64,000 bases of DNA from UBA11358 sp049517655. GTDB lineage: Bacteria; Verrucomicrobiota; Verrucomicrobiia; Limisphaerales; UBA11358. This document shows positions 8,161-15,512 of this stretch, in pieces (positions within the stretch are counted from its first letter, which is position 1; each line of letters starts with the position of its first letter). Under the pieces are notes generated by a model. That model was not told the origin of the DNA. It made no database searches and was given only the letters and a program-made list of their open reading frames with translations. A program made the position numbers and the translations under genes. The stretch spans positions 434,001 through 498,000 of the forward strand of contig JBEKRQ010000001.1 of the NCBI GenBank assembly GCA_049517655.1, given 5' to 3'.

Positions 8161-8193
8161 AAAAAATGGATGCGGAACGAATCCCGCATCCAT
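8161..8193 (-). terminator. Rho-independent terminator of PEP-CTERM gene 1
   Basis: Read on the minus strand, a 10-bp stem (8184-8193 with 8166-8175, ATGGATGCGG/CCGCATCCAT, 8-nt loop) is followed by a T run. It lies about 27 nt after the stop codon. Confidence 0.75.
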
Positions 8194-8219
8194 TTCCCAA
8201 ATGAAATCAGATTTCAGTT

Positions 8220-9137
8220 TTAGCTTTTTCGGCGGCGGAACAGCAGCAGGCTCAAACCGCCCAAGTCGGCCAACGCCAGCGTGGACGGTTCGGGGACTGA
8301 CGCGATGAAACCATGATCATAAGAGCTGTCGTTATAGCTTCCCACGATGTTGTTGCCGGAAATGCTCCAAGCCTCGGTTCCACCGACGCCGAGCGGGGCA
8401 TCCAATGTCGTCCAAGTGCTGCCATTGTAGAGAAAACCATGAGAATAACCAGAGCTGTCGGAATACATTCCCACGATGTTGTTGCCGTCAATGCCATTGG
8501 CATAGCCTCCACCATTGACGCCGAGCGGGTCATCCAAGGTTATATAAGTGCTGCCATTGTAGAGAAAACCATGCATACCAGAGCTGTCATAATAGCATCC
8601 CACGATGTTGTTGCCGGAAATGCCATAGGGATAGGTTCCATAGACGCCGAGCGGGTCATCCAAGGTCGTCCAAGTGCTGCCATTGTAGAGAAAACCATGA
8701 GAATAACCAGCGCTGTCGTAATAGCTTCCCACAATGTTGTTGCCGGAAATGCCATAGGCATCGGTTCCATAGATGCTGCTGAGCGGGTCATCCAAGGTCG
8801 TCCAAGTGCTGCCATTGTAGAGAAAACCATGAGAATAACCAGAGCTGGCGCCATAGCATCCCACGATGTTGTTGCCGGAAATGCCATAGGCATCGGTTCC
8901 ATAGACGCCGAGCGGGTCACTCAAGGTCGTCCAAGTGCTGCCATTGTAGAGAAAACCATGATCTATGCCAGAGCCGTCGTTATAGCTTCCCACGATGTTG
9001 TTGCCGGAAATGCCATAGGCATCGGTTCCATAGGCGCCGAGCGGGGCATTCAAGGTCGTGTAGGTTAGCGCTTGCGCCATGGTTGCCGCGCCCAGCAGGG
9101 CCAGACCGCAGGTGAGTTTAATGAGACTTGTTTTCAT
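8220..9137 (-). CDS. Exported HAF-type repeat protein with PEP-CTERM sorting tail (copy 1)
   Basis: 305 residues. Signal peptide 1-24 (Lys-rich start, hydrophobic core, cleavage after AQA). Then six to seven copies of a ~40-residue unit 'GISGNNIVGxYxDSSGxxHGFLYNGSTWTTLDDPLG', which fits the extracellular HAF-repeat pattern. The C-terminus has VPEP (from residue 281), a hydrophobic segment and RRRKS, the PEP-CTERM signal recognised by exosortase. The protein is therefore predicted to be exported and processed at the cell envelope; its role is unknown. No exosortase lies in the window. A near-identical paralogue is the next gene on the same strand. Confidence 0.88.
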   Translation of the reverse strand: MKTSLIKLTCGLALLGAATMAQALTYTTLNAPLGAYGTDAYGISGNNIVGSYNDGSGIDHGFLYNGSTWTTLSDPLGVYGTDAYGISGNNIVGCYGASSGYSHGFLYNGSTWTTLDDPLSSIYGTDAYGISGNNIVGSYYDSAGYSHGFLYNGSTWTTLDDPLGVYGTYPYGISGNNIVGCYYDSSGMHGFLYNGSTYITLDDPLGVNGGGYANGIDGNNIVGMYSDSSGYSHGFLYNGSTWTTLDAPLGVGGTEAWSISGNNIVGSYNDSSYDHGFIASVPEPSTLALADLGGLSLLLFRRRKS

Positions 9138-9216
9138 GGTTTTACTGTTGTGTGTTACTGTTGTGTGACGGGTTTTTATTCTTTTCTTTTGTTGGCTGTT
9201 TACTGCAGTGTCGAGA

Positions 9217-9245
9217 CTTATATCATTTTCGAGGTTTCAGCGCAA
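9217..9245 (-). promoter_or_regulatory. Promoter of PEP-CTERM gene 1
   Basis: Minus strand: TTGCGC, 17-nt spacer, TATAAG, about 80 nt upstream of the start codon. The same layout occurs before gene 2, with TTGTAC as the -35. The -35 is weak. Confidence 0.5.
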
Positions 9246-9420
9246 GTCTTTTTTAGGATTATTTCCCCATTGAAAACATTACGTAAATCGTCGAATTGTC
9301 GAATGAATTCGGGATTATGCACTTCACAAATAATCGGCCTTTGGAGGAACAAAACGGATTCAGCCCATTTTTGAAGCGGCCTGGCGGCTCGCCCGACGTG
9401 CCTTCATGGGAATGGAGTTT

Positions 9421-9606
9421 TTAGGCGGAAACAATCCCGACAAATTAAACGCCCTCGGTTGCTTCCAAGTAGAAAACGGGGCCCCCGCTAACTCCATTGA
9501 TAGCAACCCCGTCAATCAAATAAGCACTGTCGTCGTCACGCCCAGCGCTGATACTGCCAGAAAAGAAACACAACTTATAAGGCTCGATGGTGGGGAATCC
9601 AATGCG
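9421..9606 (-). pseudogene. Remnant of a trypsin-like serine protease
   Basis: On the minus strand the frame reads 'IGFPTIEPYKLCFFSGSIS', then 'DGVAINGVSGGPVFYLE', a stop, and in the same frame 'FVGIVSA' followed by another stop. GFP...SGxIS, the G-x-S-G-G-P motif carrying the catalytic Ser, and the 'VGIVSA' strand occur in this order in trypsin-like (S1-type) peptidases. The His and Asp part is missing and two stops interrupt the frame, so this is a decayed C-terminal piece. The remaining sequence of 9384-9672 holds nothing else I recognise. Confidence 0.6.
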
Positions 9607-9672
9607 ACTGAAATTTGGGTGTCTCTTTGTGTGTTGGCTTTTGTAACCCCTTGCGAATCTGGAGACGGGCAA

Positions 9673-9717
9673 CAGGTTCAATCCTGTCGCTCCGACCATT
9701 TTACTTCTCTTTCCGGC
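9673..9717 (+). repeat. Duplicated 3' end of tRNA-Pro plus flank
   Basis: Matches 7720-7764: the T-arm, the 3' acceptor strand, the discriminator and the CCA of tRNA-Pro, followed by the same 18 flanking bases. There is one base missing in the T-loop (CAAAT to CAAT). The 5' two thirds of the tRNA are absent. Together with the intact gene it forms direct repeats 1.95 kb apart, like attL/attR of a tRNA-targeted element. Confidence 0.85.
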
Positions 9718-9912
9718 GCTGAAGCTGAACGCCCATTCGCGGGTCCGGTGGGTATAAAGTCGGGGCGGAAAATTTCGAGAGCATCCACAATCACAACACC
9801 TACGCCTGCATCGAAAGGCGCGCCGGGGTTCACACAAGGACATCCCGTTGAACGGCAATCCGGTTTCGACCGCGATTGAAGTCGTTTCAAAACTAGGTGG
9901 TGAAATCAGGAA

Positions 9913-9940
9913 ATGGATGCGGAACGAATCCCGCATCCAT
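9913..9940 (-). terminator. Hairpin downstream of PEP-CTERM gene 2
   Basis: Same 10-bp stem as at 8166-8193 (9931-9940 with 9913-9922). The T run has decayed to TTTCCTG, so termination may be weaker than in copy 1. Confidence 0.6.
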
Positions 9941-9966
9941 TTCCCAAATGAAATCAGATTTCAGTT

Positions 9967-10881
9967 TCAGCTTTTTCGGCGGCGAAACAGCAGCAGGCTC
10001 AAACCGCCCAAGTCGGCCAACGCCAGCATGGACGGTTCGGGGACTGACGCGATGAAACCATGATCATAACCAGCGCTGTCGAAATAGCTTCCCACGATGT
10101 TGTTGCCATCAATGCCATAGGCACGGGTTCCCTTGACGCCGAGCGGGTCATTCAAGGTCGTCCAAGTACTGCCATTGTAGAGAAAACCATGAGGAACACC
10201 AGAGCCGTCGTAATAACTCCCCACGATGTTGTTGCCGGAAATGGCAGCGGCATAGGTTGCATTGACGCCGAGCGGGTCATTCAAAGTCGTCCAAGTGCTG
10301 CCATCGTAGAGAAAACCATGAGCACCAGAGCTGTCCCAATAGTTTCCCACGATGTTGTTGCCGGAAATGCCGGCGGCAGAGGTTCCATTGACGCCGAGCG
10401 GGTCATTCAAGGTCGTCCAAGTGCTGCCATTGTAGAGAAAACCATGGGAATTACCAGAGCTGTCGGTATAGTCTCCCACGATGTTGTTGCCGGAAATGCC
10501 ATAGGCATAGGTTCCATTGACGCCGAGCGGGTCATTCAAGGTCGTCCAAGTGCTGCCATTGTAGAGAAAACTTTGAGGACCATTAGAGCTGCCGAAATAG
10601 AATCCCACGATGTTGTTGCCGGAAATGCTATAGACAACGGTTTTATTGACGCCGAGCGGGTTATCCAAGGTCGTCCAAGTGCTGCCATTGTAGAGAAAAC
10701 CACTCATCATGTCGCCGCTGTAGTAATAGGTTCCCACGATGTTGTTACCGGAAATGCCATAGGCATCGGTTCCCCCGACGCCGAGCGGGTCATTCAAGGT
10801 CGTGTAGGTTTGCGCTTGCGCCATGGCCACCGCGCCCAGCAGAGCCAGACCGCAGGTGAGTTTAATGAGGCTTGTTTTCAT
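9967..10881 (-). CDS. Exported HAF-type repeat protein with PEP-CTERM sorting tail (copy 2)
   Basis: 304 residues, paralogue of the gene at 8220-9137. The signal peptide and the C-terminal VPEP (from residue 280), membrane segment and RRRKS are the same apart from single substitutions. The central ~40-residue units differ from copy 1 mainly in the variable positions (for example 'DPLGVNGT' instead of 'DPLGVYGT'), as expected for duplication followed by exchange and drift among internal repeats. Predicted to be an exosortase substrate on the cell surface. Function unknown. Confidence 0.88.
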   Translation of the reverse strand: MKTSLIKLTCGLALLGAVAMAQAQTYTTLNDPLGVGGTDAYGISGNNIVGTYYYSGDMMSGFLYNGSTWTTLDNPLGVNKTVVYSISGNNIVGFYFGSSNGPQSFLYNGSTWTTLNDPLGVNGTYAYGISGNNIVGDYTDSSGNSHGFLYNGSTWTTLNDPLGVNGTSAAGISGNNIVGNYWDSSGAHGFLYDGSTWTTLNDPLGVNATYAAAISGNNIVGSYYDGSGVPHGFLYNGSTWTTLNDPLGVKGTRAYGIDGNNIVGSYFDSAGYDHGFIASVPEPSMLALADLGGLSLLLFRRRKS

Positions 10882-10941
10882 GGTTTTACTGTTGTGTGAC
10901 GGGTTTTACTCTTTTGTTGGCTACATACTGCAGTGTCGAGA

Positions 10942-10970
10942 CTTATATCATTTTCGAGGTTTCAGTACAA
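10942..10970 (-). promoter_or_regulatory. Promoter of PEP-CTERM gene 2
   Basis: Minus strand: TTGTAC, 17-nt spacer, TATAAG. Same position relative to the start as in copy 1, with a slightly better -35. Confidence 0.5.
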
Positions 10971-11139
10971 GTCTTTTTTAGAATTATTTTTCCATTAAAA
11001 ACATTACGTAAATCGTCGAATTGTCGAATTAATTCGGGATTATGCACTTCACAAATAATCGGCCTTTGGAGGAACAAAACGGATTTAGCCCATTTTTGAA
11101 GCGGCCTTTCGGCGTAACAACAATCTGATAGGACATTAC

Positions 11140-11334
11140 CCTTTCCAGCGCTGGCGAATTTTTTCTTCACTGTGCAAATTGCAACAGGCTTTTCTTCCCC
11201 GGCGTTTGGAGGGGAATTTATTTTTCCCCAATAAAATCAGGCATTTTTGTGCGTTTAGCCACGGCAAAATTCCGCCTGGCATTATCGTTGCTTAACGTGC
11301 CCGAACGCAGACGTGAGTTGACTCAAGCCAAACG
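11140..11334 (+). repeat. Duplicated glnB leader region, functional copy
   Basis: Corresponds to 7757-7943. Here it carries the promoter for glnB-amt. The stretch 11111-11359 has no gene. Confidence 0.85.
11277..11292 (+). promoter_or_regulatory. Sigma-54 promoter of glnB-amt
   Basis: TGGCAT-N5-TTGCT matches the -24/-12 consensus TGGCAC-N5-TTGCA with GG and GC correctly spaced. It lies 68 bp before the ATG of a PII gene, a classic RpoN/NtrC target. No NtrC site was identified with certainty. Confidence 0.75.
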
Positions 11335-11359
11335 CAACTTGGTTATACTGACAAAAAAC

Positions 11360-11698
11360 ATGAAGAAAATTGAAGCGATCATCAAACCGTTCAAGCTCGA
11401 GGAAGTGAAGGACGCCCTCAACGAAATCGGCATCGAAGGCATGACCGTGAGTGAGGTCAAGGGCTTTGGCCGCCAGAAGGGTCACACCGAAATTTATCGC
11501 GGCAGCGAATACACCGTGGATTTCCTGCCGAAGACTAAAATTGAAGTTGTTGTGGCAGATAATCGAACCGACGCGGCCGTTGGCGCGATTATTAAATCGG
11601 CCAGGACCAGCAAGATCGGCGATGGCAAAGTGTTCGTGTCCGGCATCGAACAAGCTGTTCGCATTCGAACCGAGGAGAAGGGCGAATTGGCTGTTTGA
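11360..11698 (+). CDS. glnK: Nitrogen regulatory PII protein
   Basis: 112 residues, the standard PII length from the ATG at 11360; an upstream in-frame extension to 11249 runs through the promoter and is rejected. Starts 'MKKIEAIIKPFKLEEVKDAL'. The T-loop carries Tyr51 (YRGSEY), the site uridylylated by GlnD in Proteobacteria. It also has the B-loop/ATP-binding GDGK and the C-terminal 'RIRTEEKGELAV'. PII senses ATP/ADP and 2-oxoglutarate and blocks the AmtB channel. The TTG of amt overlaps its stop codon, so the pair is a glnK-amtB operon; naming it glnB would be equally acceptable. Confidence 0.95.
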   Translation: MKKIEAIIKPFKLEEVKDALNEIGIEGMTVSEVKGFGRQKGHTEIYRGSEYTVDFLPKTKIEVVVADNRTDAAVGAIIKSARTSKIGDGKVFVSGIEQAVRIRTEEKGELAV

Positions 11699-13239
11699 AG
11701 AACCAAAATGCTCCGAACCCCAATGTAAAACAAACTGTGAAACGATACTTATCAACCCTCGCTTTGATTGCAATCACTGCGCTCGGCGTTTTGCCATTGC
11801 ACGCGGACACGGCCACCAATCTGCCGGCGCCGACACTGGATCAACGCGTGGCATCGCTTGAAGCTTACATTGCCAACACCGATCCCACCGCGCCATTGAA
11901 GGACACTAATGGCAATCAAGTGGTCGCTAATACAACGATCATTGGCAATCCCGGTCCCGGCCACAACGCGTGGCTGCTCACCAGCACGGCACTGGTGCTG
12001 TTCATGACGCTGCCGGGTCTGGCGCTGTTCTATGGCGGTCTCGTTCGCCGCAAAAATGTCCTGTCCGTGCTGGCCCAATGCTTTCTGATCACCGGCTTGG
12101 TGACCATCCTCTGGGTGTTTGTCGGCTACGGCATGATTTTCGGCGGAACGGGCAATGCCGTCAAAGAAGACCTTATCAAAGGCGTCATCGGCAGCCCGGT
12201 GATTGACTGGATGCTGAAGAACGTCACTTCCACCCCGAACTCCAACTATTCCTACTGGGTTTCGGAAAATGTGTTTGCGATGTTCCAATTAATGTTCGCC
12301 GTAATCACTCCGGCGTTGATCATTGGATCCATCGCTGAACGCATGAAGTTCAAGGCCATCTTTATCTTCATGACGTTGTGGATGCTCCTCGTCTATTTCA
12401 CCCAGGGCCACATGGTCTGGGGCATCAACGGCATGATGAATGGTGTGTGGAACGCGGGCGCAAAAATTCACGCAATTGACTTTGCCGGCGGCACAGTCGT
12501 GCATATGACCTCCGGTTGGTCTGCCCTGGTTCTGTGTTTGATTCTTGGCAAACGCGCGGGCTTCGGCAAAGAAAACTTCGCGCCGCACAGCATGGTGCTT
12601 ACTTACATCGGCACGGGCATGCTGTGGGTCGGCTGGTATGGCTTCAACTCCGGCAGCGCGGTGGGGGCTGACGTGGTGGCAGCCAATGCCTTCACTACCA
12701 CGACGATTGCCACAGCGGTGGCTTCATTCGTCTGGCCGATGTGGGAGTGGATTGTCAAAGGCAGGCCGAGCGTGCTCGGATTCTGTTCCGGCGCCGTTGC
12801 GGGTCTGGTGGTCATTACTCCCGCATGCGGTTTCGTCACTCCGCAAGGCTCGATCTGGATTGGCATTGCCGCCGGCACCATCCCGTGGTTCTTCTGCTAC
12901 AAGGTCAAGAGTTGGTTTGGCTATGACGATGCCCTGGACACATTCGGCGTTCACGGCATCGGCGGATTGACCGGGGCATTGATGACCGGCATGCTCGCGC
13001 GCAATGCCGTCAATCCGAATCTCGCGACCAACCTTAAAACCTATGTTACGGACAGTTGGTTCCAACCGCTGCTCGGGGAACAGCTCAAGGCGGTCGGCAT
13101 CACGTTGGTGTTGACTGTCGTGGGCACCATCATTATTGCGTATATCACCAAGGCGCTGGTGGGTCTCCGTCCGACAGAGGAAGTTGAAATCTCCGGGCTG
13201 GATATCAACGAACACGGAGAGGAGGGCTATCATAGTTAA
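11695..13239 (+). CDS. amt: Ammonium transporter
   Basis: 514 residues. An N-terminal signal-like segment (KRYLSTLALIAITALG...HA) and a linker precede eleven transmembrane helices that begin near 'AWLLTSTALVLFMTLPGLALFYGGLV'. Conserved pore elements are visible, including the twin-His positions in 'VVHMTSG' and 'GVHGIGG'. The protein conducts ammonium across the inner membrane and is gated by PII, encoded directly upstream. The start is uncertain: TTG 11695 overlaps the glnK stop by 4 bp, while GTG 11737 just before the signal segment is an alternative. glnA follows 126 bp later. Confidence 0.95.
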   Translation: MKNQNAPNPNVKQTVKRYLSTLALIAITALGVLPLHADTATNLPAPTLDQRVASLEAYIANTDPTAPLKDTNGNQVVANTTIIGNPGPGHNAWLLTSTALVLFMTLPGLALFYGGLVRRKNVLSVLAQCFLITGLVTILWVFVGYGMIFGGTGNAVKEDLIKGVIGSPVIDWMLKNVTSTPNSNYSYWVSENVFAMFQLMFAVITPALIIGSIAERMKFKAIFIFMTLWMLLVYFTQGHMVWGINGMMNGVWNAGAKIHAIDFAGGTVVHMTSGWSALVLCLILGKRAGFGKENFAPHSMVLTYIGTGMLWVGWYGFNSGSAVGADVVAANAFTTTTIATAVASFVWPMWEWIVKGRPSVLGFCSGAVAGLVVITPACGFVTPQGSIWIGIAAGTIPWFFCYKVKSWFGYDDALDTFGVHGIGGLTGALMTGMLARNAVNPNLATNLKTYVTDSWFQPLLGEQLKAVGITLVLTVVGTIIIAYITKALVGLRPTEEVEISGLDINEHGEEGYHS

Positions 13240-13365
13240 CTAAAAAATACTCGACGCTGTGGCGGTTCTTGACCAAAGTCACGACCGGCGCAGCTTTCGG
13301 TTTCGACTGCACTAACAGACAAACAAACAAAACCAACAAAAACCAACAACTTCACATCCTAAAAT

Positions 13366-14778
13366 ATGGCAACACCCAAGAGCGTAATTGAAATGGCAAA
13401 CAAGGCTGGCGCGAAAATGGTGGACATCAAGTTCGTGGACACCTTCGGCACCTGGCAACACTTCAGCCTGCCCATCGGCGAACTGTCCGAGGAAACCTTC
13501 ACCGAAGGCATCGGCTTCGATGGTTCCTCCATCCGCGGCTGGAAGAGCATCGAAGCCAGCGACATGCTGGCCATGCCCGACCCCCAAACGGCATTCATAG
13601 ATCCGTTCATGGCCGTGCCGACATTGAGCCTCACCTGCACGGTTGCGGAAACCGGCACGTTGGAATCTTACAGCCGCGACCCGCGCGGCATCGCGCAGAA
13701 GGCTGAGAAATACCTCGTCTCCACCGGTATTGGCGATCAGGCCTTCTTTGGCCCCGAAGCCGAATTTTTCATCTTTGACAACATCCAGTTCGATTCCAGG
13801 TGCAACGGCACATTCTACAGCATTGATTCCGAGGAAGGCATCTGGAACACCGGTCGCGACGAAATGCCCAACCTCGGCAACAAAATCCGCCACAAGGAAG
13901 GTTACTTCCCAGTCGCGCCGCTGGACACCCAGCAGGACATCCGCACCGAGATGGTGCTGACGATGGAACAATTGGGTGTGAAAGTTGAAAAGCAGCACCA
14001 CGAAGTCGCCACCGCCGGCCAGGCTGAAATTGATTATCGCTTCAGCACCCTTGTCACCGCTGCGGACTGGATGATGATTTACAAATACGTCATCAAGAAC
14101 GTGGCCAGGAAGCACGGCAAGACCGCCACCTTTATGCCCAAGCCGCTCTTCGGCGACAACGGCTCCGGCATGCATACGCACCAGAGCATTTGGAAGAAGG
14201 GCAAACCGCTTTTTGCCGGCAACGAATACGGCGGTCTCAGCAAGATGGCGCTTTACTACGCTGGCGGCCTGCTCAAGCACGCCAAGGCCCTCTGTGCCTT
14301 TTGCAGCCCGACCACGAACAGTTACAAGCGCCTCGTGCCCGGTTACGAAGCGCCGGTTAATCTCGCCTACAGCGCGCGCAACCGCAGTGCCGCCGTCCGC
14401 ATCCCGACCTACAGCGAGAGTCCCAAGTCCAAGCGCCTCGAATATCGTCCGCCGGATCCGGCGGCGAATCCGTATCTCTGCTTTGCCGCGTTGCTCATGG
14501 CCGGGCTCGACGGCATTCAAAACAAGATTGATCCAGGCGAACCCATTGACAAAAACATGTATGAATTGCCGCCGGAGGAGCATGCGAAGATTCCACAGAT
14601 ACTCGGCAGTCTGGAGGAAGCCGTCAAAGCCCTTGAAAAGGACCACCAATTCCTGCTCAAGGGCGATGTCTTTACGGAAGACTTCATCGAAATGTGGATC
14701 AGCTCCAAGCGAAAGGAGTACGACGCCATCCGTTTGCGTCCGCATCCTTACGAATTCTTCATGTATTATGATGTGTAA
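13366..14778 (+). CDS. glnA: Glutamine synthetase type I
   Basis: 470 residues. Makes glutamine from glutamate, ammonia and ATP. Seen: the beta-grasp N-domain with 'GFDGSSIRGW', the metal-binding 'FFGPEAEFFIFD', the ATP-site 'KPLFGDNGSGMH', and the adenylylation Tyr399 in 'KNMYELPPEE'. The last suggests control by GlnE-type adenylylation. No sigma-54 motif of quality equal to that of glnK was seen in 13240-13365. It may be transcribed with amt or from its own promoter. A strong terminator follows 21 bp after the stop. Confidence 0.98.
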   Translation: MATPKSVIEMANKAGAKMVDIKFVDTFGTWQHFSLPIGELSEETFTEGIGFDGSSIRGWKSIEASDMLAMPDPQTAFIDPFMAVPTLSLTCTVAETGTLESYSRDPRGIAQKAEKYLVSTGIGDQAFFGPEAEFFIFDNIQFDSRCNGTFYSIDSEEGIWNTGRDEMPNLGNKIRHKEGYFPVAPLDTQQDIRTEMVLTMEQLGVKVEKQHHEVATAGQAEIDYRFSTLVTAADWMMIYKYVIKNVARKHGKTATFMPKPLFGDNGSGMHTHQSIWKKGKPLFAGNEYGGLSKMALYYAGGLLKHAKALCAFCSPTTNSYKRLVPGYEAPVNLAYSARNRSAAVRIPTYSESPKSKRLEYRPPDPAANPYLCFAALLMAGLDGIQNKIDPGEPIDKNMYELPPEEHAKIPQILGSLEEAVKALEKDHQFLLKGDVFTEDFIEMWISSKRKEYDAIRLRPHPYEFFMYYDV

Positions 14779-14798
14779 ATAGCCAGGAGAAACTGGGG

Positions 14799-14830
14799 AA
14801 CGGCGCGGGCCAAAACCCGCGCCGTTTTTT
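14799..14830 (+). terminator. Rho-independent terminator after glnA
   Basis: 11-bp perfect stem AACGGCGCGGG/CCCGCGCCGTT, 6-nt loop, then T6. It ends the nitrogen operon. Confidence 0.95.
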
Positions 14831-14883
14831 ATTTCAACAAGAATGGATTTGCGATTATGGGATTCATTGATTATGTTTGAAGT

Positions 14884-15060
14884 ATGACAGAAGTTCAGCA
14901 CAAACGACTGAAACGGATCATGAAAGATGCGCTCCGGATTCAAGACCGCTTTGCTGCTGAACCCATTCTGGCACGGACGGGAAAGGGTTACCTCAAAAGC
15001 GAAGGCGTCATGACGCTGCAACGGATTAAAGACGGTTTGAGAAAGTCCACAGCCCATTAG
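14884..15060 (+). CDS. Small basic protein of unknown function
   Basis: 58 residues from ATG 14884 (MTEVQHKRLKRIMKDAL...). Basic, with no membrane segment. It contains 'IQDRFAAEPILARTGKGYL', a moderately conserved-looking segment, but I do not recognise the family. It lies between the glnA terminator and a second unknown gene that begins 13 bp downstream in the same direction; the two could form a bicistronic unit. The coding potential is plausible but unproven. Confidence 0.5.
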   Translation: MTEVQHKRLKRIMKDALRIQDRFAAEPILARTGKGYLKSEGVMTLQRIKDGLRKSTAH

Positions 15061-15073
15061 GAGCCAATTCCGC

Positions 15074-15472
15074 ATGTCGCGCCTTGTCAAACCCTGGCTG
15101 GCCTCATTCGACTGGGAAATTGTCACTGAAATCAATCGCGGACTTTGCAGGCAGAAGAATGCTCTTCACAAACCCACCTCCGACGGACATCTGCCCGCCA
15201 AAACCCTTTGGGAGAAAAATCAATCCAAGGAACTTGCCTTTACCGAGGCGCTTGAAATCTGCCTGAAATGCCATCGGCTGGCGCCTTTCTGCTTTTACAA
15301 TGGAAACACTTTTGCCGCCATTGCGCGCGATTTCATCACGGAATTATCACCAAAACTGGCGGCAGACAAAGCTCACATTTTGCGAAGCATCGCCGGACAC
15401 ATCGTTGCCGGAACGGCAACCGACATCGAGCGGAAACAATTGGATTCAATCCTCACTGCTCTGGAGAAATAG
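15074..15472 (+). CDS. Hypothetical protein
   Basis: 132 residues, 'MSRLVKPWLASFDWEIVTEINRG...'. The centre has 'LEICLKCHRLAPFCFYNG', with three Cys and one His that could bind a metal or haem, but no known motif is matched. No signal peptide is evident; the rest is helical. It starts 13 bp after the 58-residue gene and ends 40 bp before the first integron-like cassette flank. Family not recognised. Confidence 0.55.
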   Translation: MSRLVKPWLASFDWEIVTEINRGLCRQKNALHKPTSDGHLPAKTLWEKNQSKELAFTEALEICLKCHRLAPFCFYNGNTFAAIARDFITELSPKLAADKAHILRSIAGHIVAGTATDIERKQLDSILTALEK

Positions 15473-15512
15473 CTGGTTGAAGAACGCAACGGCGAAAAAG
15501 CATGAAGCAATA

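Larger units (their letters stand above)
7966..9383 (-). repeat. PEP-CTERM unit, copy 1 (direct repeat of 9716-11110)
   Basis: About 1.4 kb containing terminator, PEP-CTERM gene, promoter and upstream region. It is repeated in the same orientation at 9716-11110; flanks are nearly identical by eye, while the coding centres have diverged in repeat units. Confidence 0.85.
9716..11110 (-). repeat. PEP-CTERM unit, copy 2
   Basis: Second copy of the 1.4-kb unit at 7966-9383, same orientation. It begins directly at the tRNA-Pro fragment and ends shortly before the second copy of the glnB leader region. Confidence 0.85.

Noticed and set aside
8300..9060. Regular ~120-bp repeats that might suggest a CRISPR array
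   Set aside because: The repeats are coding modules of the HAF-type protein, too long and without unique spacers; no cas genes.
8313..9068. Long + strand open frame across PEP-CTERM gene 1 (and the like at 10060-10899)
   Set aside because: Periodic because the genuine gene is repetitive; antisense, no start context, no exported-protein features.
9406..9879. 157-codon + strand frame between the PEP-CTERM copies
   Set aside because: Crosses the protease remnant, the tRNA-Pro fragment and the duplicated flank; no coding character.
13240..13365. Sigma-54 promoter before glnA (TGGCGG...TTGAC)
   Set aside because: Spacing and the GC element do not fit the -24/-12 pattern.
13312..15135. 607-codon minus-strand open frame opposite glnA
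   Set aside because: Shadow of glnA in GC-rich codons; it runs through the terminator and the next gene without any domain.
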